NCBI GenBank assembly: GCA_944367045.1
Contig: CALVWI010000008.1
Coordinates: 1-64,000, forward strand
Source: an uncultured Clostridia bacterium
GTDB lineage: Bacteria; Bacillota; Clostridia; Christensenellales; Borkfalkiaceae
Direction of reading: 5' to 3'
DNA length: 64,000 bases
The notes beneath the pieces are model-generated. The model saw only the letters and a list, made by a program, of their open reading frames with translations. It made no database searches and was not told the DNA's origin. Both the position numbers and the translations under genes were made by a program. Shown here in pieces: positions 24,734-33,572 of the stretch (its first letter is position 1; each line of letters opens with the position of its first letter).

Positions 24734-27244
24734 ATGGAACAGATCATTTATGGCGGCATCCGCGTACAGATCTTGAGCGAAGATGTCGTCCGCATCGAGG
24801 CTGCCCGCAAGGGAACATTCTGCGATGAAAACACCTTCTTTATCCCCGATCGCAGTCAATACGCGGGGACAAAGACCGCCTATACCGTCGAAGGGAACGT
24901 CATTTGCTTCGGGGAGTACGAACTCTATCTTCCCGAGGACGGCAAGTCGCTCAAGGGCGTGCACCTCGAGAAGAACGGCAGGCGCGTCTACACCTACCGC
25001 AAGAAGGAGCTCAGCGGGGAACTTCCGCCCGTCTGCAATACCCCCGAAGTGTTCCCCGTCTTTGACTGCCCGCGCGTCCTTTTGCCCGAGGGCGGCTATT
25101 CCGCCCATCGCAAGGGGGAATACGTCGTGGAGGAAGGCGTTCAGGACGTCTATCTCATCCTGTGCGGAAAGGACTATAAGAAGCTGCGCCGCCTGTATGT
25201 GGAGCTGACTGGAAGAAGCGAGCTGGTGCGCCTTTCGACGCTCGGCGGCTGGGAGAGCAAGTACTATCCCTATACCCAAGAGGAAGCGAAGGAGCTCATC
25301 CTCACTTACGATAAGTACGGCATTCCGCTCGACAATATGGTCATCGACACCGACTGGCGGGACTGCGCCGACGGGTGGGGATACGACATCAACACCAAAC
25401 TCTTCCCCGATATGAAGGGCTTCTTTGACTTCGCGCACGAGCACGGCGTCGAGATCATGTTCAACGATCACCCCGAGCCCGTCGCGGGCACGAAGAGCGT
25501 GTTCGATCCCGCCGAGATCGCCTACCGCGAGGAAAAACTGCAGGGCCTTCTTTCCCTCGGCCTCGATACCTGGTGGTACGACCGCAACTGGGGCACCCAT
25601 CTTTTCTCGCCCACCGAAAAGGTGTATTGGGAGACCTTCGGACTCTACCTCTTCACGGACATCACGCGGCACTTCTATGAAAGGAAGGCCGAGGGGAAGC
25701 CCTATCGCCGTCCCGTCATCATGGGCAATGTCGTCAACATCGCCAACGGCGGCTATCAGGGCATCAAGGACACGGCGAGCCACCGTTACTCCATTCAATG
25801 GACGGGCGACATCTTCTGCGACGGCAACTCGCTCGCCCGCGAAGTCGCCTCGCTCGTCAGGGCTTCCTTAAACTGCATTCCCTACATCAATTCCGACTGT
25901 GGCGGGCATCTGGGTAATCCCGATAAGGAGCAGTTCATTCGCTGGATGCAGTTCGGCACGCTCTCGCCCGTGTTCCGCCCGCACTGCACGAACGTCGTCA
26001 AGCGCACGCGCGACCCGTGGGCGTACGACGAGGAGACGCTTTCGATCGTGCGGGAGTATAACCTTCTCAGATATCGCCTTTTGCCCGTGCTCTACCGCGC
26101 GGCACATGAGAGCTATCAAGAGGGCGCGCCGCTCTGCCGTCCTCTCTCGTGGAACTATCCCGACGACCGCCGCGCGAGGACGCAGCGGAGCTATATGCTC
26201 GGCGAAAATATCCTCGTGCAGCCCGTGGCGGGCATTCCTCCTTCAGACAGCGTCTCGAAGAAGAACTTTGTCGGCCCCGTCAAGGCGACGTACTTTGCGG
26301 GCAGAAAGTTGGAGGGAGAACCTATCGCGAAGAGGGAGTACCGCACGCTGAATATGGTTTTGGAGCGCACTTCGCCCGAAAAGGGGGTGCCTATCAACGA
26401 TTTCTCGGCGCGCTTCGAGGCGACGGTGCAGTTCAATCAGGATACGCCGCTCTTCTTGTGCGTCGACGACGGCGCGACCGTCTGGGTCGACGGAGAAAAG
26501 GTGCTCGAGGATGACACGCTCCACTCCGCCATGACCTTCGCCTTAAAGACCGTCGAGGGCGGGAAACCTCACGATGTGCGCGTCGACTACTTCCAGGCGA
26601 ACGGCGAGGCATGCTGCAAGCTGCAGTGCGGTGCCTTCAATGAGGGCGATAACGACGCCATCTATCTTCCTGCAGGAAGATGGCTGGATGCGTTCGACGG
26701 CAAGATCTACACGGGCCGCAGGAAGATCGAAAAAAAGTACGGCCTTAAGGAGATGCCGCTCTTCGTGCGTCTCGGCGCCGTCATTCCGCTCGCGTACGAG
26801 GCGCAAAACACCAAACAGCAGAAGTGGGATAAGCTCGTGTTCGACTGCTATCCCGATCGGGAGAGCTTGGACCGCGGCTATCTCTACGAGGATGACGGCG
26901 AGACGGTCGCCTATCAGAAGGGCGCCTTCCGCACGAGCGAATACGAAGGGCACTTCGACGAACGGGAGAACGCCTATATCCTGACGCTTTTCCCCGCAGA
27001 GGGCACGTTTGAGGGCGAGCGCGCCGTTTCGGAGCGCGACATCAAGGTGAAACTGCACGCCCTTCCCAAATTCGGGAACGTGAAAAAGGTCACCGTCAAC
27101 GGCGAGGAAATTGCCTTCCGGAAGGCAAATCGCGACGGCTCATTCCCGCTGAACACGGGGGACGGCGCACCCGATCATGATGTCGTTTCCGCTGTATTCC
27201 GTGCGGACGTTCAGCAGCAGACCACGATAAAATTTTATTTGTGA
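24734..27244 (+). CDS. Glycoside hydrolase family 31 with inserted PA14-like domain, second copy
   Basis: The protein has 836 residues. ATG 24734 follows AAGGAG. No signal peptide. Its barrel has MVIDTDWRDCADGWGYD, nucleophile WWYDRNWG (D283) and acid/base IQWTGDIF (D359), then PYINSDCGGHLG. A segment at about residues 540-640 (RFEATVQFNQDTPLFLCVDDGATVWVDGE) reads like a PA14 domain inserted into the C-terminal beta region, a feature seen in some GH31 and GH3 members that bind or select branched substrates. The protein ends with YEDDGETVAYQKG, the family's C-terminal sandwich. It differs strongly from the preceding GH31, so the pair probably act on different alpha-linkages. Confidence 0.9.
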   Translation: MEQIIYGGIRVQILSEDVVRIEAARKGTFCDENTFFIPDRSQYAGTKTAYTVEGNVICFGEYELYLPEDGKSLKGVHLEKNGRRVYTYRKKELSGELPPVCNTPEVFPVFDCPRVLLPEGGYSAHRKGEYVVEEGVQDVYLILCGKDYKKLRRLYVELTGRSELVRLSTLGGWESKYYPYTQEEAKELILTYDKYGIPLDNMVIDTDWRDCADGWGYDINTKLFPDMKGFFDFAHEHGVEIMFNDHPEPVAGTKSVFDPAEIAYREEKLQGLLSLGLDTWWYDRNWGTHLFSPTEKVYWETFGLYLFTDITRHFYERKAEGKPYRRPVIMGNVVNIANGGYQGIKDTASHRYSIQWTGDIFCDGNSLAREVASLVRASLNCIPYINSDCGGHLGNPDKEQFIRWMQFGTLSPVFRPHCTNVVKRTRDPWAYDEETLSIVREYNLLRYRLLPVLYRAAHESYQEGAPLCRPLSWNYPDDRRARTQRSYMLGENILVQPVAGIPPSDSVSKKNFVGPVKATYFAGRKLEGEPIAKREYRTLNMVLERTSPEKGVPINDFSARFEATVQFNQDTPLFLCVDDGATVWVDGEKVLEDDTLHSAMTFALKTVEGGKPHDVRVDYFQANGEACCKLQCGAFNEGDNDAIYLPAGRWLDAFDGKIYTGRRKIEKKYGLKEMPLFVRLGAVIPLAYEAQNTKQQKWDKLVFDCYPDRESLDRGYLYEDDGETVAYQKGAFRTSEYEGHFDERENAYILTLFPAEGTFEGERAVSERDIKVKLHALPKFGNVKKVTVNGEEIAFRKANRDGSFPLNTGDGAPDHDVVSAVFRADVQQQTTIKFYL

Positions 27245-27251
27245 GGAAAGT

Positions 27252-29435
27252 ATGATCATCTTTTCAGAGCACCAAAACTCTTTTCTGCTCTCGGGCAAAC
27301 ATTTCTCTTATGCGATGTATGTGAACGGGGCGGGCTTTTTGCAGCACCTCTACTACGGGAAGAAACTTGCTCCCGAAGATATTCCCGTTCTCATCGCCTC
27401 CCACGGCAAGGCGTCGGAGCCCAACCTCAACGATCGGGACATGGACATGTACACGAGCGACATGCCCTCGGAGTGCGGCAGCTTCGGAAGGGGAGATTTT
27501 CGCTCGGCAACCGTCATCGTAGGGCGGGAAGACGGCGCGGCGATGAGCAGCTTCCGATATGTTTCGCATCAAATCGTAAAGGGGGCGCTCGCCCTGCCCG
27601 GCATGCCCTGTGCGAGAAGGGCGGACGAATCGCTCATCATTACCCTTAAGGACAGCTGTTCGGATACCCAAGTCGACCTCAATTATTCGGTGTCGGAGGA
27701 CTCGGATATCCTCGTTCGCAGTCTCACCGTGCGAAACGTCGGAAAGGAGAAGTATGCGATCAAAAAGGCATTCTCCTTCTGTACCGATTTTCCGGATACC
27801 TGCGGGACGTATTCCGCGATGCGCCTTTCGGGAGCGTGGGCAAGGGAGCGCGCCCCCGTCACCACGCCGCTTGCGGAGGGCACCCTTCGCATCGAATCGA
27901 TACGCGGATATTCCTCCCATCAGATGAACCCGTTCCTGGCGCTTCTTTCGGAGGGGTGCGGCGAAGAGAGCGGGGAGTGTTACGGCTTTGCGCTCCTCTA
28001 CAGCGGCTCGTTCGCCATCACGGCGGAAGTGACGCACAACCGCTATATACGCGTTCAGGGCGGCATCAACGACTACCTTTTCGGCTGGCAGCTGAAGGGG
28101 GGAGAGAGCTTTTCCACTCCGCAGGCAGCGCTGTGCTACTCCGAAAGCGGGATCGGCGGCATGTCGCGGGCGTATCACGATTTCTTCCGCGACTACATCA
28201 TCGACCCGAAGCGCGCGCATGAACGCCGTCCCGTCGTCATTAACAACTGGGAAGCGACGTACTTTGATTTCGACAACGAAAAGCTCTTTGCCATCATCGA
28301 CGAGGCGGCAAAGCTCGGCATCGACACCTTCGTCTTGGACGACGGCTGGTTCGGCAAGCGGGTGAACGATACCGCGGGGCTCGGTGATTGGTATGTCAAC
28401 GAGAGCAAGCTCAAAGGCGGCTTAAAGGCTGTCATCGGCCGCTGCAAGGAGAGAGGGCTGAAATTCGGCCTTTGGTTTGAGCCGGAGATGGTGAACGAGG
28501 ACAGCGACCTCTTCCGCGCGCATCCCGATTGGGCGATCGCAAAGGCAGGCATTTCGCCCTGCCGCAGCCGCAGTCAGCTCGTGCTCGATTTCACGCGGAA
28601 GGAAGTCGTCGACTATATCTTTGAAGCGGTGAGCAAAGTGCTTCGCGAGAACGACATCTCCTATGTCAAGTGGGATAAGAACAGGGATATCACGGAGAAC
28701 TTCTCCGCAAGCCTTCCTCCGGACCGGCAGGGTGAGTTCCTGCACCGCTATACCTTGGGATTCTACGACCTTGCAGACCGGCTCACCAAGGCCTTCCCCG
28801 ATGTCCTCTTTGAGGACTGCGCGGGCGGAGGCGGACGGTTTGACGGCGGGGCGCTCTACTATTTCCCGCAGATCTGGACGAGCGACGATACGGACGGACT
28901 CGAGCGCACGAAGATCCAGTGGGGCACCTCGATGTGCTACCCGCTCTCTTCCATGAGCTGCCATGTATCTGCCTGCCCCAATCATCAGACGCATCGCACG
29001 ACGCCCTTTGCAACGCGCGGGGCTGTGGCTTCGCTGGGTGCGACGGGGTATGAGCTCGACCTCACCAAGCTCTCCGACGAGGAGAAAGAGCAAGTCAAGG
29101 CGCAGATCAACAACTATAAGCGCATCGATGAACTTGTGTTAAAGGGCGACCTCTACAGGCTGAGCGATCCGTTCAAGAGCAATTATTTCTGCGAAATGCT
29201 CATCTCCAAGGACAAAAAAAAGGCATATCTCGTCGGCGAGCGCTTCCGCGGCGATCCATGCGACCACGACAGGGTACTCAGGCTTCGCGGTCTTCAAGAG
29301 AATAAGCGGTACATGATCGAAGAACTTCACATCACGATGAGCGGTGCGGCGCTGATGAGCGCGGGCGTCTTGTATCCCCGCCTTGCCGACTGCGGCAGCT
29401 GGAGCTGGCATATCAGGGAGGAAGAGGATGCCTGA
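27252..29435 (+). CDS. Alpha-galactosidase, glycoside hydrolase family 36
   Basis: The protein has 727 residues, the usual size for intracellular GH36 tetramers. ATG 27252 has GAGGAAAG upstream, 7 bp after the GH31 stop. The N-terminal beta-supersandwich, then NWEATYFDF, VLDDGWFGKR and GLWFEPEMV lead to the nucleophile in YVKWDKNR (D475) and the acid/base in IWTSDDTDG (D545). CHVSACPNHQTHR, another family signature, is present. It hydrolyses terminal alpha-1,6 (or other) galactose from raffinose-type or galactomannan oligosaccharides. It could also act with the GH110-like enzyme on alpha-galactose caps. It overlaps the next gene by 8 bp, so translation is coupled. Confidence 0.95.
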   Translation: MIIFSEHQNSFLLSGKHFSYAMYVNGAGFLQHLYYGKKLAPEDIPVLIASHGKASEPNLNDRDMDMYTSDMPSECGSFGRGDFRSATVIVGREDGAAMSSFRYVSHQIVKGALALPGMPCARRADESLIITLKDSCSDTQVDLNYSVSEDSDILVRSLTVRNVGKEKYAIKKAFSFCTDFPDTCGTYSAMRLSGAWARERAPVTTPLAEGTLRIESIRGYSSHQMNPFLALLSEGCGEESGECYGFALLYSGSFAITAEVTHNRYIRVQGGINDYLFGWQLKGGESFSTPQAALCYSESGIGGMSRAYHDFFRDYIIDPKRAHERRPVVINNWEATYFDFDNEKLFAIIDEAAKLGIDTFVLDDGWFGKRVNDTAGLGDWYVNESKLKGGLKAVIGRCKERGLKFGLWFEPEMVNEDSDLFRAHPDWAIAKAGISPCRSRSQLVLDFTRKEVVDYIFEAVSKVLRENDISYVKWDKNRDITENFSASLPPDRQGEFLHRYTLGFYDLADRLTKAFPDVLFEDCAGGGGRFDGGALYYFPQIWTSDDTDGLERTKIQWGTSMCYPLSSMSCHVSACPNHQTHRTTPFATRGAVASLGATGYELDLTKLSDEEKEQVKAQINNYKRIDELVLKGDLYRLSDPFKSNYFCEMLISKDKKKAYLVGERFRGDPCDHDRVLRLRGLQENKRYMIEELHITMSGAALMSAGVLYPRLADCGSWSWHIREEEDA

Positions 29436-31137
29436 ACGCACCGAATATCCCCGCCCGCAGTTTCGGCGGGAGGCGTGGCAGCCTCTCAACGGGGATTGGG
29501 AGTTCGGCTTCGGCGAGCAGGATGAGCGCTCCCTCGTGCTGCCGCTCACCATTCGCGTGCCGTTTGCCTATGAGTACCCTGCGAGCGGCATCGGGAAGCC
29601 CTCCATGGAAGAGACGGTATGGTACCGCCGCACCTTCTCTGTTTCGGACGGGAACCGCCATATGCGCGCGCTTCTGTGCTTCAACGGCGTCGACTATGAG
29701 GCCGACGTTTGGCTCAACGGGCGGCACGTCATGTGTCATATCGGCGCCTATACGCCCTTCTCCGTCGACATTACCGAGTATTTGAAGGACGGGGAGAACG
29801 AGCTCGTCGTGCGGGCGCGCGATCCCTTCAGGGACGATATCCCCCGCGGAAAGCAGAGCTGGACGGGCAAGCCGTTCGCATGCTGGTACACGCCTTCGAC
29901 GGGCATTTGGCAGAGCGTCTGGCTGGAATTTTTCGGCGAGGACTGTGTCAAGGAATACTCGCTCTTCCCCGACTTTGATCGCTCGGCCTTCTATGGGGAG
30001 GTCGCCTCCCTTCGCGAAAGAGCGGACAGGCTGGAGATTTCAGCCTCCTTCAAGGGAGAGGAAGTGGCACGGCAGAGCGTCGCTCTTCACGGCGGAAAAG
30101 CCGAATACTGCGTGTATCTTCCGCACGATTTCCGCTCCGACTACGCGTGGTCGCCCGAAAACCCGCAGCTCATCGATGTCGATTTTGCTCTCTATTGCGG
30201 AGAGCAGCGCGTCGATCTCGCGCACACGCGGTTCGGGATGCGCAAGATTTCGGTGGACGAGTACGGCAGGGTGTGCCTCAACGGCAGGCCGTACTTTGAG
30301 AGGCTGGTGCTCGATCAGGGGTATTGGAAGGAGAGCGGTCCCACGCCGCCCTCCGCCGAGGCGTTCAAACAGGATATCCTTCTTGCCAAAGAGATGGGCT
30401 TCAACGGCGCGAGAAAGCATCAGAAGCTCGAAGATCCCTACTATTACTACTACGCGGAGGAGCTGGGCTTCCTCACGTGGTGCGAGCTGCCGTCCGCCTA
30501 CCGATTCTGTGCGGAGGAGACGGTGGCGCTCACGAGAGAGTGGCAGGAGATGGTGCGTATTGCGCGCAATCAGACGAGCAACATCTGCTACGTTCCCCTC
30601 AACGAGAGCTGGGGCGTGAAGGAGATTTCCTCGGACGGACGTCAGCGCGCGTTTGCTCGCTCGCTCTATTATCTTACGAAGGCTCTCGATCCCACGCGGC
30701 TCGTCTCCACCAACGACGGGTTTGAAGTCGTCCAACCGACGGACATCGTCGGCGTGCACGACTACGACGCAGGAAAGGAAGAGGACTTTTCGAAATATGA
30801 CGGCGACCGCTTCGACGGGCTGCATCCGCAGGGGTTTGCGCTGTTTGCTCCCGGGGAGATGTACGAGGGGCAGCCCGTTCTTTTGACGGAGTTCGGCGGC
30901 AGAGCGATCTTAAAGGATGCCACGGGCGACGCATGGGGATACAGCGGCGGCGCGGCCGATGAGGAACAGTTCCTAAATCAGCTCGCCTCCATCATGCGCG
31001 GCGTCCGTTCCTGCTCCTTTCAGGGGTTTTGCTATACGCAGCTCACCGATGTGCAGCAGGAGGTCAACGGCCTTCTCACGGAGGAGAGGACTCCAAAGGC
31101 TGATATGAAGCGTTTGAAAGATCTCTTCCAACTGTAA
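29428..31137 (+). CDS. Glycoside hydrolase family 2 (beta-galactosidase/glucuronidase type)
   Basis: The protein has 569 residues. ATG 29428 sits in the last codons of the GH36 gene, with GGAGGAAGAGG upstream. Three GH2 parts are visible: sugar-binding jelly roll (PLNGDWEFGFGE ... YDVVEADVWLNG-like strands), Ig-like domain (LAHTRFGMRKISV) and TIM barrel with acid/base NESWG (E393) and nucleophile LLTEFGG (E488). At under 600 residues it is one of the short GH2 forms without extra C-terminal domains. No signal peptide. It is the last gene of the glycan locus and is followed by a hairpin. Confidence 0.92.
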   Translation: MPERTEYPRPQFRREAWQPLNGDWEFGFGEQDERSLVLPLTIRVPFAYEYPASGIGKPSMEETVWYRRTFSVSDGNRHMRALLCFNGVDYEADVWLNGRHVMCHIGAYTPFSVDITEYLKDGENELVVRARDPFRDDIPRGKQSWTGKPFACWYTPSTGIWQSVWLEFFGEDCVKEYSLFPDFDRSAFYGEVASLRERADRLEISASFKGEEVARQSVALHGGKAEYCVYLPHDFRSDYAWSPENPQLIDVDFALYCGEQRVDLAHTRFGMRKISVDEYGRVCLNGRPYFERLVLDQGYWKESGPTPPSAEAFKQDILLAKEMGFNGARKHQKLEDPYYYYYAEELGFLTWCELPSAYRFCAEETVALTREWQEMVRIARNQTSNICYVPLNESWGVKEISSDGRQRAFARSLYYLTKALDPTRLVSTNDGFEVVQPTDIVGVHDYDAGKEEDFSKYDGDRFDGLHPQGFALFAPGEMYEGQPVLLTEFGGRAILKDATGDAWGYSGGAADEEQFLNQLASIMRGVRSCSFQGFCYTQLTDVQQEVNGLLTEERTPKADMKRLKDLFQL

Positions 31138-31166
31138 AAAGATTTTTCCGAAAGACTCATGATAAA

Positions 31167-31197
31167 ACTTCCCCGCGGCGAAAGCTGCGGGGAAGTT
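31167..31197 (+). terminator. Hairpin at the end of the glycan operon
   Basis: An 11-bp perfect stem AACTTCCCCGC / GCGGGGAAGTT has a 10-nt loop (GGCGAAAGCT). The following GTCAAGTTTT is a poor T-run. Its position 29 bp after the GH2 stop suggests it ends the long glycan-utilisation transcript. Confidence 0.65.
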
Positions 31198-31219
31198 GTC
31201 AAGTTTTGGCGAAAGAGGG

Positions 31220-31227
31220 CATACAAT
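31220..31227 (+). promoter_or_regulatory. CATACAAT box, sporulation-sigma-like -10
   Basis: CATACAAT matches the -10 consensus known for mother-cell sigma E (CATACAnT) and lies 6 bp before the start codon of a YlmC/YmxH-type gene. A good -35 is not visible. If used, the transcript would be nearly leaderless. Confidence 0.35.
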
Positions 31228-31233
31228 GATAGC

Positions 31234-31569
31234 GTGGAAACGAGCTTTCAGGAATTGAGACAAAAGCAGGTCATAAATTTGTGTGACGGAAAGCAGCTGG
31301 GAAAGACTTCGGACGTCGTCTTTACCTATCCCGAAGGGCGGGTGCTTGGCATCGTGGCACCGGGCGGAAAGGGGTTCCGCTGGGGCAAGTCGGACGTCTA
31401 TATCGACCTCAAGTGCGTCACCAAAGTGGGGGTGGACGTCATCTTCGTCGAGCTCAAGAGCGCACCCCGCATCGAACGGAAGAAGGGGCTCTTGTCGCGC
31501 GGGAAGGAGCAGTACTCGCCGCCAAATTCCTGCCCGCCTCCCCGTCGTGATTACGGCGAATATGAATAA
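31234..31569 (+). CDS. YlmC/YmxH family PRC-barrel protein
   Basis: The protein has 111 residues. The start chosen is GTG 31234 because homologues begin a few residues before the S-F-x-E-L-R motif (here ETSFQELRQKQVINLCDGK). The upstream extension would run through the terminator hairpin. The PRC-barrel core continues through RVLGIVAPGGKGFRWGKSD and GVDVIFVEL. The family is small, soluble and annotated as sporulation-associated in Bacilli and Clostridia, with unknown biochemical role. The last about 25 residues are basic and proline-rich. There is no convincing ribosome site at normal distance, consistent with a leaderless or weakly translated mRNA. Confidence 0.75.
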   Translation: METSFQELRQKQVINLCDGKQLGKTSDVVFTYPEGRVLGIVAPGGKGFRWGKSDVYIDLKCVTKVGVDVIFVELKSAPRIERKKGLLSRGKEQYSPPNSCPPPRRDYGEYE

Positions 31570-31660
31570 TCAATCGCGAAATTTGTCCGTTTGCATAGTA
31601 CTATGTCAGACATAATAGCCTGTTTATGTCAGAAACATTATAATTTATTCGAAAAAATAA

Positions 31661-31681
31661 GCCCGCAAGTTTCTTGCGGGC
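31661..31681. terminator. Bidirectional terminator between ylmC-like gene and dnaD-like gene
   Basis: GCCCGCAAG / CTTGCGGGC with a 3-nt loop. On the minus strand it is followed by TTATTTTTTC, and on the plus strand by GTTTGTATTT, so it mainly ends the minus-strand dnaD-like transcript, 16 bp after its stop. Confidence 0.8.
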
Positions 31682-31696
31682 GTTTGTATTTGACGA

Positions 31697-33427
31697 TTAT
31701 TTCGTTTGACCCGGGTAACAGTCGCACGCTCTGCCGTCGGGCAGGAAGCCCGTGTCCGAGCATTTCCTGCAGCGGTATTCGGGCTGAAGGCTCGCTTCGG
31801 TGAGGGAGAGCCGCGTGAGTGCTCTCTTGCGCTTTTGCTGCCATTCCTGAAGTTCGCGGCGGATATTTTCTGCTCGGTCGGGGGAGAACACCTCCGCGCG
31901 TGCAAGCTCGATTTCACCCCGCTTGATGGCGGTGTCGGCCTCCGCAAATTCTTTGTCGCTCTCGGCAAGGCGGCGATTGCCCTCCGCTTTCTCCTGCGCC
32001 TTTTGGCGGAGGACGGCGTAGTAGTGCTCCCTGTCGCTGCGCATATCCGCGGCGATGTCCTTCTCGCTCTTGAAGGTGGGGCGCGCCTGAACGCCGGCGT
32101 TCGTCTGTGCGGTGCGCTCGGGAATGGAGGAAACATCCTTCACGCCCGTCCGCTTCCATTCGGAGAGAAGTTTGTTCATGTACGAGAGGGGTGCGCTCGC
32201 CCCCGTGCTGCGTTTGGCGGCCTCCAAGATCATCTTGTCGGAGAACTCCCAGCTCCGCCATGCGGCGACCATGTCGAGCGCGTTCATCGTCTTCTTGACG
32301 ACGCCGCACACCGACTGGATGCTCTCGAGCAGTTTGAGCTCTCTCTCACGCGATGCGAGGTAGTTTGAAACACCGTCCTCGTCGACGATGCCTGTCTCGT
32401 AAAGCGACTTGACAACGCCGTTCATGCCCTGAAAGTCATAGCCGAGCTTGAAGCAGAACCCTGCGAGTTTTACAAGGCTCTCGGGCTCATAGCCGCGCTC
32501 CAGCCACTTCTCGGCGTACTCCTCGATGTAGGCGCGCGGGTTCTGCACCTTGACGCCCAGCTTCCGCGCGACGGCGAACACGAGCTCTGCCGTCATCGCC
32601 CGTCTTGCAAGATATTCCTTGGCGTCCTTCTCGGAGAGGGCGCCCTTTTCGATGAGCTCGGAGACGAGCGCATCGAGCGTCTTGACCGTTCCCTTGCCGA
32701 GGGCGCTCGCGGCGGCATAGACGGCCTTCTCGCTCATGCCCGCTTCCCGCCACCTGTCGAGGTAGACGTAGTCGCTCTCCTGCGGCTTGCGGTAGATGCC
32801 TAAAATGCTGTAGATGCGCGAGAGTTCGCGCTCGTTCTCGTTGAAGTCGGCGAGCTCGCGCTCCACTTGTTCGAAGGTGTACTTGTGCTCGTCGCACAGC
32901 TTCTTTGCCTTGTTGAGGATGTGCTGCGAGGAGAGCTTCTCGCCGTCCTTTTTCGCGCAGTATTCGGAGATGAGCAAAAACGCCTGCTGCTCCATGGGAT
33001 AGTTCTCGAGGAACTCCAGGATGCGCTGGTGCTCGTAGGGCTTGAAGTCCTTGCCGACCTTACTTAGCTGTTTCAAAAGCTCGCGGTTGAATTCGGAATA
33101 CTTCTCGGCCTTGAGCGGCTTGGGTCTCCCCACGGAGGAGCTCACGGGAAGATACTCGACGAAGAGGGGGTCCTTGGAGAGCACGCGAACTAAATCGCAC
33201 TCCTCCCAGAAACCGAAGATCTCCTGAAGGCGGGGATAGTCGATCTTGAGAAGCTTTGCCATGGCGTGCGCATCGAAGTCGTCCTTGACGCCGCACAGAT
33301 ACAGCCCGTAGAGATAGGCTCTGACGGCGTCGCCGTCCGCCTGCGGGAGGTACTTCGTGATGAACTTATTCTCCACGGTGGTGTACATATTTGCGGTAAA
33401 TTCCTTGGAATAGGCACTGAAGGACAT
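31697..33427 (-). CDS. DnaD-type replication initiation protein with DnaI/DnaC-like zinc motif at C-terminus
   Basis: The protein has 576 residues. The start is ATG (complement of 33425-33427) with GGAG 9 bp upstream. The N-terminal third is a winged-helix DnaD/DnaB2-type domain (YLYGLYLCGV ... FGFWEECDLVRV). Two tandem DnaD-type helical repeats lie at about 210-300 and 310-400. After a charged coiled segment, the protein ends with YRCRKCSDTGFLPDG-x3-CDC. This four-Cys pattern normally opens DnaI/DnaC helicase-loader proteins. No AAA+ domain follows. It is probably the primosome factor that helps load DnaB. It shares a divergent promoter region with sbcD. Confidence 0.75.
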   Translation of the reverse strand: MSFSAYSKEFTANMYTTVENKFITKYLPQADGDAVRAYLYGLYLCGVKDDFDAHAMAKLLKIDYPRLQEIFGFWEECDLVRVLSKDPLFVEYLPVSSSVGRPKPLKAEKYSEFNRELLKQLSKVGKDFKPYEHQRILEFLENYPMEQQAFLLISEYCAKKDGEKLSSQHILNKAKKLCDEHKYTFEQVERELADFNENERELSRIYSILGIYRKPQESDYVYLDRWREAGMSEKAVYAAASALGKGTVKTLDALVSELIEKGALSEKDAKEYLARRAMTAELVFAVARKLGVKVQNPRAYIEEYAEKWLERGYEPESLVKLAGFCFKLGYDFQGMNGVVKSLYETGIVDEDGVSNYLASRERELKLLESIQSVCGVVKKTMNALDMVAAWRSWEFSDKMILEAAKRSTGASAPLSYMNKLLSEWKRTGVKDVSSIPERTAQTNAGVQARPTFKSEKDIAADMRSDREHYYAVLRQKAQEKAEGNRRLAESDKEFAEADTAIKRGEIELARAEVFSPDRAENIRRELQEWQQKRKRALTRLSLTEASLQPEYRCRKCSDTGFLPDGRACDCYPGQTK

Positions 33428-33456
33428 ACAAAATCTCCGAACTTCCGGTTATCCGC

Positions 33457-33485
33457 TTGCTTTTTTAGGCTTGCGGTTGTATAAT
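33457..33485 (+). promoter_or_regulatory. SigA promoter for sbcDC
   Basis: TTGCTT (33457-33462), a 17-bp spacer and a perfect TATAAT (33480-33485) predict a start site near 33492. Its -10 lies directly against the -10 of the opposing promoter, so only one polymerase can bind at a time. Confidence 0.8.
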
Positions 33486-33514
33486 AGTATATCATATCTT
33501 GCCGCCAAAAGCAA
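33486..33514 (-). promoter_or_regulatory. SigA promoter for the dnaD-like gene
   Basis: Read on the minus strand: TTGCTT (33514-33509), 17-bp spacer, TATACT (33491-33486), predicted start near 33479 and a 52-nt leader. The -35 box is the same hexamer as that of the sbcD promoter, set in the inverted repeat CTTGCTTTT / AAAAGCAAG. Confidence 0.75.
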
Positions 33515-33522
33515 GGCTTAAG

Positions 33523-33545
33523 CCCGCACAATGCGGGGCGTTTTT
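33523..33545 (+). terminator. Attenuator-like hairpin in the sbcD leader
   Basis: CCCGCA / TGCGGG with a 3-nt loop is followed by GCG and five T. It sits about 30 nt after the predicted start site and 28 nt before the sbcD start, the right order for a leader terminator or attenuator. Confidence 0.5.
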
Positions 33546-33572
33546 GCGGCAGAGAAGGACGCATTTTTCAGG

